DNA of 64,000 nt from JAKAGZ01 sp963783855. Its GTDB lineage: Bacteria; Bacteroidota; Ignavibacteria; Ignavibacteriales; Ignavibacteriaceae. The stretch's first letter is position 1. Each line of letters starts with the position of its first letter. A model generated the notes under the pieces. The model worked only from the letters and a program-made list of their open reading frames with translations, made no database searches and was not told the origin of the DNA. The stretch spans positions 62,001 to 126,000 of the forward strand of contig CAWAPE010000007.1 of the NCBI GenBank assembly GCA_963783855.1, read 5' to 3'. Positions 45,223-53,697 of the stretch are shown here, in pieces. The translations under genes and the position numbers were made by a program.

Positions 45223-45342
45223 TCTGCGCGTGTAAGAGCATTTTTTAATTAAACATATCCTAATTCCTGTATTTTTAATAAATTCATTGCAGTAATATTA
45301 AAGTACTTTGTTTATTAATTGAGATTTCCCTCAAGGAGCGTT

Positions 45343-47013
45343 ATGGAGTTAAAGGCAAAAGTTCAGCAAGCTTTTGACGACTGGGAGAAGAACCGTTATC
45401 AGAAAGCAATAGAAAAAAGACCAGAGCGACGGGAAAAATTTACTACAGCATCGTTTACGGAAATTAAGCCGTTATATTATCCGGATAAGACTAAGGACGA
45501 AAACTATGTTGAGCGAGTAGGTTACCCGGGAGTTTTCCCTTATACAAGGGGAATTCAGCCCACAATGTATAGGGGAAAATTATGGACAATGCGTCAATAT
45601 GCCGGATTTGGATCTGCAAAAGAATCAAATAAAAGATACAGGTATTTGCTGGAGCAGGGTACATCCGGTTTATCTGTAGCCTTTGATTTACCTACGCAGA
45701 TAGGGTATGATAGCGATGATCCAATTGCTTATGGTGAAGTTGGAAAAGTTGGCGTAGCGATTGATACTCTTGCTGATATGGAAATATTGTTCGATAAAAT
45801 CCCACTCGATAAAATATCTACTTCGATGACTATCAATGCTTCTGCTTCAGTTTTGCTGGCAATGTATATTGCCGTTGCTGAAAAACAGGGTGTATCAAAA
45901 GATAAAATAAGCGGAACTGTACAGAATGATATATTGAAAGAATACATTGCCCGCGGCACTTATATTTATCCGCCAAAAGCTTCTATGAGGCTAATCACTA
46001 ACATATTTGAATACTGCAAAAAAGAAGTTCCTAGGTGGAATACAATTTCAATTTCTGGTTATCATATCAGGGAGGCGGGATCTACTGCAGGCCAGGAAGT
46101 TGGATTCACTCTTGCAAACGGTATTGCCTATGTTGCTGCTGCACTAAAAGCAGGATTAGATGTCGATGATTTTGCCGGGCAGCTTTCTTTCTTTTTTAAC
46201 TCTCATAATGATTTGCTCGAAGAAGTTGCAAAATTCCGTGCAGCCAGAAGACTCTGGGCAAAAATTATGAAGGAACGATTTAATGCAAAAAAAGAACGCT
46301 CAATGATGTTAAGATTTCATACACAGACTGCCGGATCAACTCTTACAGCTCAACAGGTTGATAATAATATTGCGCGTGTTACAGTGCAAACACTGGCGGC
46401 AGTAATGGGAGGAACGCAAAGCCTGCATACTAATTCTAAAGATGAGGCACTTGCGCTACCGACTGAAAATTCTGTCCGGACTGCATTAAGGACTCAGCAA
46501 ATAGTCGCTTACGAAAGTGGTGTAACAAATACAATAGATCCGTTAGCCGGATCGTACTATGTTGAGTCAATCACCGATCTTATTGAAAAGGAAGCAGAAG
46601 AATACATAACTAAAATTGATTCTTTGGGCGGAATGATTCCAGCAATTGAAAGCGGGTATGTTCAAACAGAGATTCAAAATGCTGCCTATGAATTTGAGAA
46701 GCAACTTGAGAGTGGAAATAAAATAGTAGTCGGAGTAAATAAATTTCAGTCTGAAGAGAATGAAAAAATAGATCTTCTGAAAATTGATCAGAAAATTCAG
46801 GATGAACAAATTAATTTCTTAAATAAAGTTCGGGCAGAAAGAAATCCGGAAGATGTTAAAAACAAACTGGAAGAACTAAAAAAAGCATGCAGGACTGAAG
46901 AAAACCTGATACCTTTTATTCTAAATGCTGTGAAAGCTTATTGCGGAGTAGGTGAAATTTGCAACGCAATGAGGGAAGTCTTTGGTGAGTATAAAGAAAC
47001 TGTGGTAATCTAA
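45343..47013 (+). CDS. Methylmalonyl-CoA mutase, catalytic (alpha/N-terminal) subunit
   Basis: Adenosylcobalamin-dependent rearrangement of methylmalonyl-CoA and succinyl-CoA, used in propionate metabolism. The TIM-barrel signature YRGKLWTMRQYAGFGSAKESN and the LSVAFDLPTQIGYDSDDP block identify the family. The protein (556 residues) stops before the B12-binding domain, so the cobalamin subunit must be encoded elsewhere, as in the two-subunit type. I start at ATG 45343, with AAGGAG five bases upstream; a TTG at 45319 is unlikely. The epimerase follows immediately. Confidence 0.93.
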   Translation: MELKAKVQQAFDDWEKNRYQKAIEKRPERREKFTTASFTEIKPLYYPDKTKDENYVERVGYPGVFPYTRGIQPTMYRGKLWTMRQYAGFGSAKESNKRYRYLLEQGTSGLSVAFDLPTQIGYDSDDPIAYGEVGKVGVAIDTLADMEILFDKIPLDKISTSMTINASASVLLAMYIAVAEKQGVSKDKISGTVQNDILKEYIARGTYIYPPKASMRLITNIFEYCKKEVPRWNTISISGYHIREAGSTAGQEVGFTLANGIAYVAAALKAGLDVDDFAGQLSFFFNSHNDLLEEVAKFRAARRLWAKIMKERFNAKKERSMMLRFHTQTAGSTLTAQQVDNNIARVTVQTLAAVMGGTQSLHTNSKDEALALPTENSVRTALRTQQIVAYESGVTNTIDPLAGSYYVESITDLIEKEAEEYITKIDSLGGMIPAIESGYVQTEIQNAAYEFEKQLESGNKIVVGVNKFQSEENEKIDLLKIDQKIQDEQINFLNKVRAERNPEDVKNKLEELKKACRTEENLIPFILNAVKAYCGVGEICNAMREVFGEYKETVVI

Positions 47014-47025
47014 ACAGGAATTAAA

Positions 47026-47436
47026 ATGGATATAACACACATTGAACATATTGGGATTGCAGTAAAAAACCTGGATGAAGCTATTAAATATTATGAAAAT
47101 GTATTAGGCTTTAAATGTTACAGAATTGAAGAAGTAAAAGAACAAAAAGTTAAAACGGCCTTTTTTAAAGTTGGCGAAACTAAAATAGAATTACTTGAAG
47201 CAACAGATACTGATAGTCCGGTTGGTAAATTTATTGAAAAAAAAGGCGAGGGTGTTCACCATATTGCTTTTGCAGTAAATGAAATTGAAAAATCGTTGAA
47301 TGAAGCAGAATCTAAGGGGATCCAGCTGATAAATAAAAATCCTGTAACCGGTGCGGAATGTTTTCAGGTTGCATTTTTACATCCCAAATCAACTTTTGGT
47401 GTCCTCACAGAATTCTGTGAACACAAAAAAGTATAA
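47026..47436 (+). CDS. mce: Methylmalonyl-CoA epimerase
   Basis: Interconverts the R and S forms of methylmalonyl-CoA, feeding the mutase encoded 12 bp upstream. The 136-residue glyoxalase/VOC fold shows IEHIGIAVKNLDEAIKYYE (metal-binding histidine), KIELLEA (glutamate ligand) and GEGVHHIAFAV (second histidine) with the terminal GVLTEFCEH. Length and motifs are standard. Confidence 0.95.
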   Translation: MDITHIEHIGIAVKNLDEAIKYYENVLGFKCYRIEEVKEQKVKTAFFKVGETKIELLEATDTDSPVGKFIEKKGEGVHHIAFAVNEIEKSLNEAESKGIQLINKNPVTGAECFQVAFLHPKSTFGVLTEFCEHKKV

Positions 47437-47451
47437 CTAATATTAATAAAT

Positions 47452-48102
47452 ATGAAGTGGAAAGAATTTCTCCAGGATAAATATTTCCGAAATGAAGTAA
47501 TTATTACATCGATTGTCTTTGCAATTGTTTTGTCCTGCTTTACCCTCTTTCTCAATTATAATGAAAGCCGGACCGGGATTACTTTAGCAGATCCTATTCT
47601 TCATTTCTTTAAGCCTATTGATTTAACGTGGCTAACATTTATCATAATTTATTTATCAGTTGTTCTTGGAATAATTTATCTTTCTCAAAATCCTAAAACA
47701 TTAATATTTGCACTGCAAGCCTATAGCCTGCTTTTATTAATAAGAGTGATGATGATGTTCTTGCTTCCATTAAACCCACCTGTGGGAATGATTCCTTTGA
47801 ACGATCCTTTAGTTCAGAATTTTGGATCGGGTAAAATCTTAACCAAGGATTTATTTTTTTCAGGACATACTGCAACAATATTTATGCTTTACCTTGTTGT
47901 TGAAAATAAGCTATACAATAAATTATTTTTAGTACTAACTCTTGTTGTTGGTGTAAGTCTTTTGCTTCAGCATGTGCATTATGCAATTGACGTTGTGGCG
48001 GCACCATTCTTTGCATATTTGTCTTACAGGCTGGTGTTTTTACTTCAGACTAAAAAACTGAAAAAATCTTTGTTCATGGCAGGAGGGCAGATAAATGAGT
48101 GA
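47452..48102 (+). CDS. PAP2 / sphingomyelin synthase-like membrane phosphatase
   Basis: A 216-residue membrane protein with about six hydrophobic helices. The C-terminal half has LFFSGHTATIFMLYLV and, about 60 residues later, QHVHYAIDVVAAPFFAY, equivalent to the SGHT and HYxxDV catalytic motifs of the PAP2-C/sphingomyelin synthase-like family. Such enzymes dephosphorylate or transfer head groups of lipids at the membrane. Substrate is unknown. It begins 15 bp after mce and its last codons overlap the next gene by 8 nt. Confidence 0.75.
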   Translation: MKWKEFLQDKYFRNEVIITSIVFAIVLSCFTLFLNYNESRTGITLADPILHFFKPIDLTWLTFIIIYLSVVLGIIYLSQNPKTLIFALQAYSLLLLIRVMMMFLLPLNPPVGMIPLNDPLVQNFGSGKILTKDLFFSGHTATIFMLYLVVENKLYNKLFLVLTLVVGVSLLLQHVHYAIDVVAAPFFAYLSYRLVFLLQTKKLKKSLFMAGGQINE

Positions 48103-48433
48103 GAAAAAAAAAGAAGAGGTCAGAGAAATGATAGAATTCATTTCAAAGGACATGAATAAAATCGGAATTGAGACATTACCCGATAATAATATTTTACACT
48201 CACTGGATGAACTAAAAAAATATCTGTCTGAAAAGATTGCTGAAATGTTGGACCGTGATTATGAAAAACTCTTGAATGCATTATACCGTATAGATGTTAA
48301 CGAAAAAAAACTGCACGATTTATTTTCGGGGAAAAACAGAGATTATATTCCGGAGGCACTTGCCGGATTAATAATTGAGAGACAAATGGAAAAAATATTG
48401 TGGAGAAAAAAATATAGAGAAGGTGAAATTTAG
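48095..48433 (+). CDS. Hypothetical protein, 112 residues
   Basis: A soluble, charged, mostly helical protein starting MSEKKKEEVREMIEF. I recognise no domain. It overlaps the PAP2-like gene by 8 nt and is 13 bp before the DJ-1/PfpI gene, so it is likely translated from the same message. Its AYR-type features (YEKLLNALYRIDVNEKKLHDLF) resemble small helical proteins that follow methylmalonyl-CoA or lipid genes in related bacteria only by position; no function is suggested. Confidence 0.65.
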   Translation: MSEKKKEEVREMIEFISKDMNKIGIETLPDNNILHSLDELKKYLSEKIAEMLDRDYEKLLNALYRIDVNEKKLHDLFSGKNRDYIPEALAGLIIERQMEKILWRKKYREGEI

Positions 48434-48446
48434 GAGAAACAGATTT

Positions 48447-48987
48447 ATGAAATCCTTAAAAGGTGTTAGAATATTAATGTTTGTTGACGATCTTTATGAA
48501 GATCTTGAATTATGGTATCCCAAATTAAGATTGATTGAAGAAGGTGCGGAAGTGATTGTAGCGGGACCTAAGAAAGAAAAAGTTTATTCAGGTAAGCATG
48601 GTTATCCTTGTAAATCTGATATTGCTATAGAAAAAGTTAGTGATAAAAATTTTAATGCTATTATTATTCCGGGAGGTTTTGCCCCCCGATAAGCTCAGAA
48701 GAATTAAGAAAGTAAAACAATTGGTAAAAGGATTTCAAAAATCAAATAAATTAATTGCACACATTTGTCATGCTGGCTGGATTCCTATTTCAGCAGGTAT
48801 TATGAAGGGATACAAAACTACTTCTACTCCCGGAATTAAAGACGATCTTACTAATGCGGGTGCAGTTTGGGCGAATAAAAGTGTAGTGGTTGACAGAAAT
48901 ATGATCTCAAGCAGGGGACCGAATGATTTGCCTGAATTTTGCCATTCAATTATCCTTTTTCTTACAAAAATGAGCAAAAATCGATGA
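48447..48987 (+). pseudogene. DJ-1/PfpI family protein, frameshifted at a poly-C tract
   Basis: The first part, from ATG 48447 (after a GGAGAAA ribosome site), reads MKSLKGVRILMFVDDLYED and ends IIIPGGFAP; the second part continues PDKLRRIKK in another frame through the catalytic nucleophile region LIAHICHAGWIPISAGI to RGPNDLPEFCHSI. They join if one base is removed from the run of six C at 48682-48687. Intact relatives are about 180 residues and act as glyoxalases, protein deglycases or chaperones. The shift may be a real inactivation, slippage-based switching or a sequence error. Confidence 0.82.
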
Positions 48988-49089
48988 TTATTCATTTGAT
49001 ACTTAAATTGTGATTAGCTAACTTAATAAAATATTATATCTTTGAGTGTTGAATTTACATATAAGAAACTAGTTAATTAGGAGATGGAA

Positions 49090-51540
49090 ATGGGAATCTT
49101 TAGGTCTAAAGAATTGGAACAACTCAGGTCTGAAAATGAAGAGTTAAAGACCAAATTTCATTTTATGCATGAAAGGGAAGAGCGCCAAAAAAGACTGGAA
49201 GAATCTTTGAAAAGACTTAAAACTGAAATTCGCCAGGTAAATGAAGAAAAATTTACTGTTAAATCAAATATTAAAGAAATAAAATCAGAATCTGAGCAAA
49301 AAAAGAATCAACTTGATGAGTTAAACAAAACTATAGATGAACTTAATTTCACAAAAAGTGAACTCCAGCAAAAAATTACTGAATACACAGAACAAATTAC
49401 TGAAATTGAAGAATCTCTGGCAAACCAACAATTCAATCAGCAGAAAAGCAATCAGGAACTTGAAACCTCTCTAATTGAAAAGCAGCAAGAGGCAGAAGAG
49501 TTAAAACTCAGATACTCTGAAATAGAAGAAAATATTTCAGAATTGAACTCAAAGATTAAAGATCTAAGCCAGCATGAAGACGAATTGAGTCAAAGGATCA
49601 GAATAAAAGAAAAGGAAGTAAAGGATATTGAAGACCGCGGTCTGAAATTAATCGAAAAGCAAAGTGAACTGGATAGAGAGATAGAAGCAAAAGAAGATAC
49701 ACTTTCATTTCTCCAACGAGAAGAATTAAGATTAAAGGAAGAAGAAAAACAGTACAAAAAGAAAATAGAAACTCTGACGATTGAGGAGAATAAGAAAAAA
49801 CGGGCATTGAGGGAAATTGAAAACAAGGTAAATGAAGAGAGATTAACTCTTAAATCAAATATTGAAGAAATAAAATTAGAAGCCGAGCAAAAAAAGAATC
49901 AACTTGATGAGTTGAACGAAACCATAGATGAACTCAATTTCACAAAAAGTGAACTCCAGCAAAAAATTACTGAATACACAGAACAAATTAATGAAATTGA
50001 AAAATCTCTGGCAAACCAACTTAATCAACAGGAAAGCAATCAGGAACTTGAAACCTCTCTAATTGAAAAGCAGCAGGAGGTAGAACAGCTAAAACTCAGA
50101 TACTCTGAAATAGAAAAAAATATTTCAGAATTGAACCCAAAGATTAAAGATCTAAGTCAGCATGAAGACGAATTGAATCAAAGGATCAGGTTAAAAGAAC
50201 AGGAAGTAAAGGATCTTGAAGACCGTGGTCTGAAGTTAATTGAAAAGCAAAGTGAACTGGACAGAGAGATAGAAGCAAAAGAAGCTGCACTTTCATTTCT
50301 ACAACAAAAAGAATTAAGATTAAAGGAAGAAGAAGAACAGTACAAAAAGAAAATAGAAACCCTGACAATTGAGGAGAATAAGAAAAAACAGGCATTAGGA
50401 GAAATTGAAAACAAGCTAAATGAAAGAAATGAAGAAAGGGCTGCTCTTAGTAATGCCTATGAAGAAAGAAACCGGGTATTAGAAGAATTCAATAATAAAG
50501 CAAAAGAACTTTATGAAATTGATCAATCTATTGGAATAAAAGCGAAGAAGTTATCGAATCTGAATAGCGAACTTATGGAACTTGAAAGAAGAAATGCTGA
50601 GACTAGGGAAGAGGTAAATGCTTTTGAACAGATGAAACAGGAAATACAAGCTCAAATAAAATCTGAGAAAGAAACCGCAGATAAAATGTCGGTGCAAAAT
50701 AATAAATTGAAAGAGCTTCTGCCGTTACTTGAAAAAAGGAAAAGTGAAATTGAACAAAGCAACTCTGAACTTGAAACTAGGTTTTCGAAAATGTTTCAAA
50801 GATACAGTAAGGAATTAAATGAAATAAATAAGAAACGCAGCGTGCTAGAGCAAATTGTTCTTAAGAAAGAAAAGGATATAGATGACAGGGACCAGGCATT
50901 GTTTGAGAAAATATCGGCCCTTGAAGAAAGTGAACGGGTTTTAAATATGCGAAAAACTGAACTTGAGACCGTCGAAGAATTATTGCATAGTCTGGGTTCG
51001 CAAAAAGAAATGCTTAAAGGTGACCTTCTAAAGGTTATTGAAGAAGCAAATGATAGGAAGAGCTTTAACAATGATATAAGATTTGAAACTGATTTGTTGC
51101 AGAAAAAGAGAGATAGTCTTAGCCATGAAATGAAGGAACTATTTAACAATATGTTAAATGGATATAATAAATCAGATGAGAGAAGGAAAAAACTTGAAGA
51201 AGAGATGAATGAATACGATAAGCAGTTACAAGATGTAAGGAATCAGGTTTCTGATTCAATGAAGGAGTTGCTCGATCTGCAGACCTCTCTGAGCAATATT
51301 AAAATGGAACAGGAAAATCAGAAAAATGAAATTAACAAGTTAATTTCAATTAAGAAGAAACTTCAGGATGAAATTTCAAAGCATCAGATTATACTTCAGA
51401 GATATCAAAAAATAAGGGAAAAGCTTAAAGTTGATCAGACAGTTGAAAGTGGGGGACGTGCAGCCGGACCGTATCCGGGTTCCGGATTGAGCGCAAGAAA
51501 TATTGATGGTAAACAAAATCCACCAATTTATAAAATCTGA
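49090..51540 (+). CDS. Long coiled-coil protein with an internal 197-residue duplication
   Basis: About 816 residues, almost all heptad-type coiled coil rich in Glu, Lys, Leu and Gln, with a short non-helical tail rich in Gly and Pro ending NPPIYKI. Residues corresponding to 49240-49830 and 49831-50418 are a direct duplication with about 80 per cent visible identity (both contain EQKKNQLDELN and TIDELNFTKSELQQ). No motor, ATPase or membrane segment is present, so it may be a cytoskeletal scaffold or surface filament subunit. I choose ATG 49090, six bases after AGGAG; ATG 49084 is the alternative. Nothing nearby suggests a partner. Confidence 0.75.
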   Translation: MGIFRSKELEQLRSENEELKTKFHFMHEREERQKRLEESLKRLKTEIRQVNEEKFTVKSNIKEIKSESEQKKNQLDELNKTIDELNFTKSELQQKITEYTEQITEIEESLANQQFNQQKSNQELETSLIEKQQEAEELKLRYSEIEENISELNSKIKDLSQHEDELSQRIRIKEKEVKDIEDRGLKLIEKQSELDREIEAKEDTLSFLQREELRLKEEEKQYKKKIETLTIEENKKKRALREIENKVNEERLTLKSNIEEIKLEAEQKKNQLDELNETIDELNFTKSELQQKITEYTEQINEIEKSLANQLNQQESNQELETSLIEKQQEVEQLKLRYSEIEKNISELNPKIKDLSQHEDELNQRIRLKEQEVKDLEDRGLKLIEKQSELDREIEAKEAALSFLQQKELRLKEEEEQYKKKIETLTIEENKKKQALGEIENKLNERNEERAALSNAYEERNRVLEEFNNKAKELYEIDQSIGIKAKKLSNLNSELMELERRNAETREEVNAFEQMKQEIQAQIKSEKETADKMSVQNNKLKELLPLLEKRKSEIEQSNSELETRFSKMFQRYSKELNEINKKRSVLEQIVLKKEKDIDDRDQALFEKISALEESERVLNMRKTELETVEELLHSLGSQKEMLKGDLLKVIEEANDRKSFNNDIRFETDLLQKKRDSLSHEMKELFNNMLNGYNKSDERRKKLEEEMNEYDKQLQDVRNQVSDSMKELLDLQTSLSNIKMEQENQKNEINKLISIKKKLQDEISKHQIILQRYQKIREKLKVDQTVESGGRAAGPYPGSGLSARNIDGKQNPPIYKI

Positions 51541-51557
51541 GCTTATTCTTTTTGTTA

Positions 51558-52166
51558 TTAAGGGACCTTAAATTCTATTTTAATATTTTTTCGGGTAATC
51601 CCGCCTAAAAACGGGCCTAATAATTTTCTTGCATTTTTTTTGGCCTGCTCTAGTATACCCAGTTTAATAGCTTCGTCTTTAATTTTTATCTCTCCCTGCT
51701 TGTATGCTTTATCAATCAACTCAGGATTAAAAATTCTCGCTGTAAAATTGGCGTCATAAATTTTTGATCTGTCATGATTTATTTTTGTATAACAAATCAC
51801 CGGTGTTGGCAATGTTATAATAATATCATCACCTTCAGTTTTGATATCGTTCTTTGTCACTTCCTTCAGATTTACACACGCGGTAGCTTCTCCATTAACA
51901 ATTACAAGTACTTTGCTGTCAGGTGCAAGGTTATCAATATCAAATAATTTTCTGATAACTGATTCCTCAACAACATCATTAAAATTATACCGCACAAGTT
52001 CCAGGTTTCCAATATCTTCAATTCTTTGAAGTACCAGTCTGTGTTCTGAAACATCCGAATTTTTAATTACTGAAAAATTAAAAACTCCGGTCGAAAGACC
52101 AAGTATAATTATTACAATCAAAAAAAAGGCTGCAATAATCAACTTTGTGGTAAGTTTTAAGGCCAT
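51558..52166 (-). CDS. DUF4230 domain protein
   Basis: A 202-residue membrane-anchored protein with one transmembrane helix near residues 8-27 followed by an exported domain. The block KVLVIVNGEATACVNLKEV and LPTPVICYTKINHDRSKIYD match the DUF4230 family, whose members are widespread in Bacteroidota and Firmicutes and of unknown function. Convergent with the coiled-coil gene (stop codons 18 bp apart). Confidence 0.82.
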   Translation of the reverse strand: MALKLTTKLIIAAFFLIVIIILGLSTGVFNFSVIKNSDVSEHRLVLQRIEDIGNLELVRYNFNDVVEESVIRKLFDIDNLAPDSKVLVIVNGEATACVNLKEVTKNDIKTEGDDIIITLPTPVICYTKINHDRSKIYDANFTARIFNPELIDKAYKQGEIKIKDEAIKLGILEQAKKNARKLLGPFLGGITRKNIKIEFKVP

Positions 52167-52231
52167 AAATAGATTTCAACGTTTTAATAAAATCAATTTA
52201 TAAAAAGATGATCATAAATAGTGAAATAAAA

Positions 52232-52254
52232 AAGCCCGGTAATAAACCGGGCTT
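52232..52254 (-). terminator. Terminator after the radical SAM gene at 52269
   Basis: AAGCCCGG (52232-52239) pairs perfectly with CCGGGCTT (52247-52254) across a seven-base loop; the A-run at 52225-52231 reads as a T-run on the minus strand. It sits 14 bp beyond the gene's stop. Confidence 0.88.
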
Positions 52255-52268
52255 AAAATAAATGGAAT

Positions 52269-53480
52269 TTACTTTTGCGGAACAGACCTTAAAAAAGTTC
52301 TGAATTTTTTCTGCTCTTCTAACCTGCAGGACCAAACCAGCCTGCCATCGTGGACTGTGATATCTGGGCATCCATCGCACATACTTTGCTCACCGCTCTG
52401 CAGGAAATCTACAGGCTGAATAAATAATACGGATTGCATATGCGCTTTCTTAAATAATCGGAATGGATTTTTCAGCATGTTTTTAGCCGCTTTCCTTACG
52501 CTCTTTTCAAAAGGTGAGAGCAATAGCAATGTTGTTCTTCCTTTTCTCGTTAATTTTGGGGAGGCGTAAGAAATATAAGTGCCTTTAAAAAAATGATGCC
52601 CGGCCATCATGATTTCCATTAATTTCGGGCCAAGGTATCCGTAAATTTTATTTTTTGTACCTACTCTTTCAGTTAATAGCCATTTAAATGAACCAGCATC
52701 TTCGGTTCCGTTTAAATAAGCAGCAGGCGTAAATTCAGGAAATTTTTCTCTGACTTTTTTTAGAACATCAGTGGATAAAATATCTACTTTTCTTTTTGTA
52801 TCTGAGTGGTACATTATGTTTTGCCAGTCAATTTTTTGTCCACCGGCAAACCAATCGAAAGTCATTTGTGGAACCACATGTCTGAAAGCAATAAACACCA
52901 TAGTTTGTACTATATCAATATGTTTTGCGGCCCAGTCTACCAATTCAGGAACATATTGCAGGGTGTCCTCATAAACAGTAGAATTGAATGAGCAGGAAAT
53001 ATTTCCTGCATCAGCAAGCATCTGTGCATAGTGAAGTCTCAGTTCATTTAGCTCTATTTCATTTTTCCCTTTCCACTCGCCACCGCGTCCTTGTTTGCTG
53101 TCTACGTGAAATGTAAATCCGTAAACGCCGGCTTGTTTTAATTCGATCAATAATTCTTTTGTGAGCGCTTTTCCATTTGTATTGATAATTGGTTTTAGTC
53201 CCCGACCTTTTATTTCTTTTATCAGTTCAACTATATCAGGATATAGAAGAGGATCACCACCAGCGATAGATATACAGTCAGTGTTTCTGTATCGTTGAAA
53301 AACATCAAGTTCTTTTTTTACATCTTCGAAAGATTTATGCGAGTCTTTTTCATTTTCACGATAACAGCCATCGCAGGCAAGATTGCAAAGTGAAGTAGGT
53401 TCTAACCAGGAGATTGCATTATCCGGCAGTGTCCAGGGTAATCTGTATAATTCCCGGTTATTCAGATAAGTGTTGTCCAT
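52269..53480 (-). CDS. Radical SAM protein with C-terminal cysteine-rich segment
   Basis: A 403-residue SAM-dependent radical enzyme. The cluster motif CNLACDGC is at C32, C36 and C39, followed by DPLLYPDIVELIKEIKGRG, the GGxP-like SAM site (SIAGGDPL). A C-terminal segment CDGCPDITVHDGRLVWSCRLEE holds four further cysteines that could bind a second Fe-S cluster as in SPASM or twitch domains. The substrate is unknown. The gene is alone in its transcription unit and is not adjacent to any small peptide gene that would mark it as a peptide-modifying enzyme. Confidence 0.85.
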   Translation of the reverse strand: MDNTYLNNRELYRLPWTLPDNAISWLEPTSLCNLACDGCYRENEKDSHKSFEDVKKELDVFQRYRNTDCISIAGGDPLLYPDIVELIKEIKGRGLKPIINTNGKALTKELLIELKQAGVYGFTFHVDSKQGRGGEWKGKNEIELNELRLHYAQMLADAGNISCSFNSTVYEDTLQYVPELVDWAAKHIDIVQTMVFIAFRHVVPQMTFDWFAGGQKIDWQNIMYHSDTKRKVDILSTDVLKKVREKFPEFTPAAYLNGTEDAGSFKWLLTERVGTKNKIYGYLGPKLMEIMMAGHHFFKGTYISYASPKLTRKGRTTLLLLSPFEKSVRKAAKNMLKNPFRLFKKAHMQSVLFIQPVDFLQSGEQSMCDGCPDITVHDGRLVWSCRLEEQKKFRTFLRSVPQK

Positions 53481-53697
53481 ATGATTCCCCTCATAGGTTT
53501 GTAATAATAGAATGAAAATATATAATTTAGGATAAAAATGAAATCATAAAACCAACAAAAAATAGCCTATTTATCCTTTTTATTTGCCACTCCTTCAATT
53601 TTTCTTTCGAAATTGAGCAAAAATAGTATATTCAGGTTTTGATAAACAAGAACCAGACATTTTAATATATAGCCACAATAAAATCAGAGGAGTAATA

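Noticed and set aside
49590..51149. Several minus-strand ORFs inside the coiled-coil gene
   Set aside because: They mirror the Glu/Lys-rich coding strand as Ser/Phe/Leu-rich shadows with no ribosome sites and no family resemblance.
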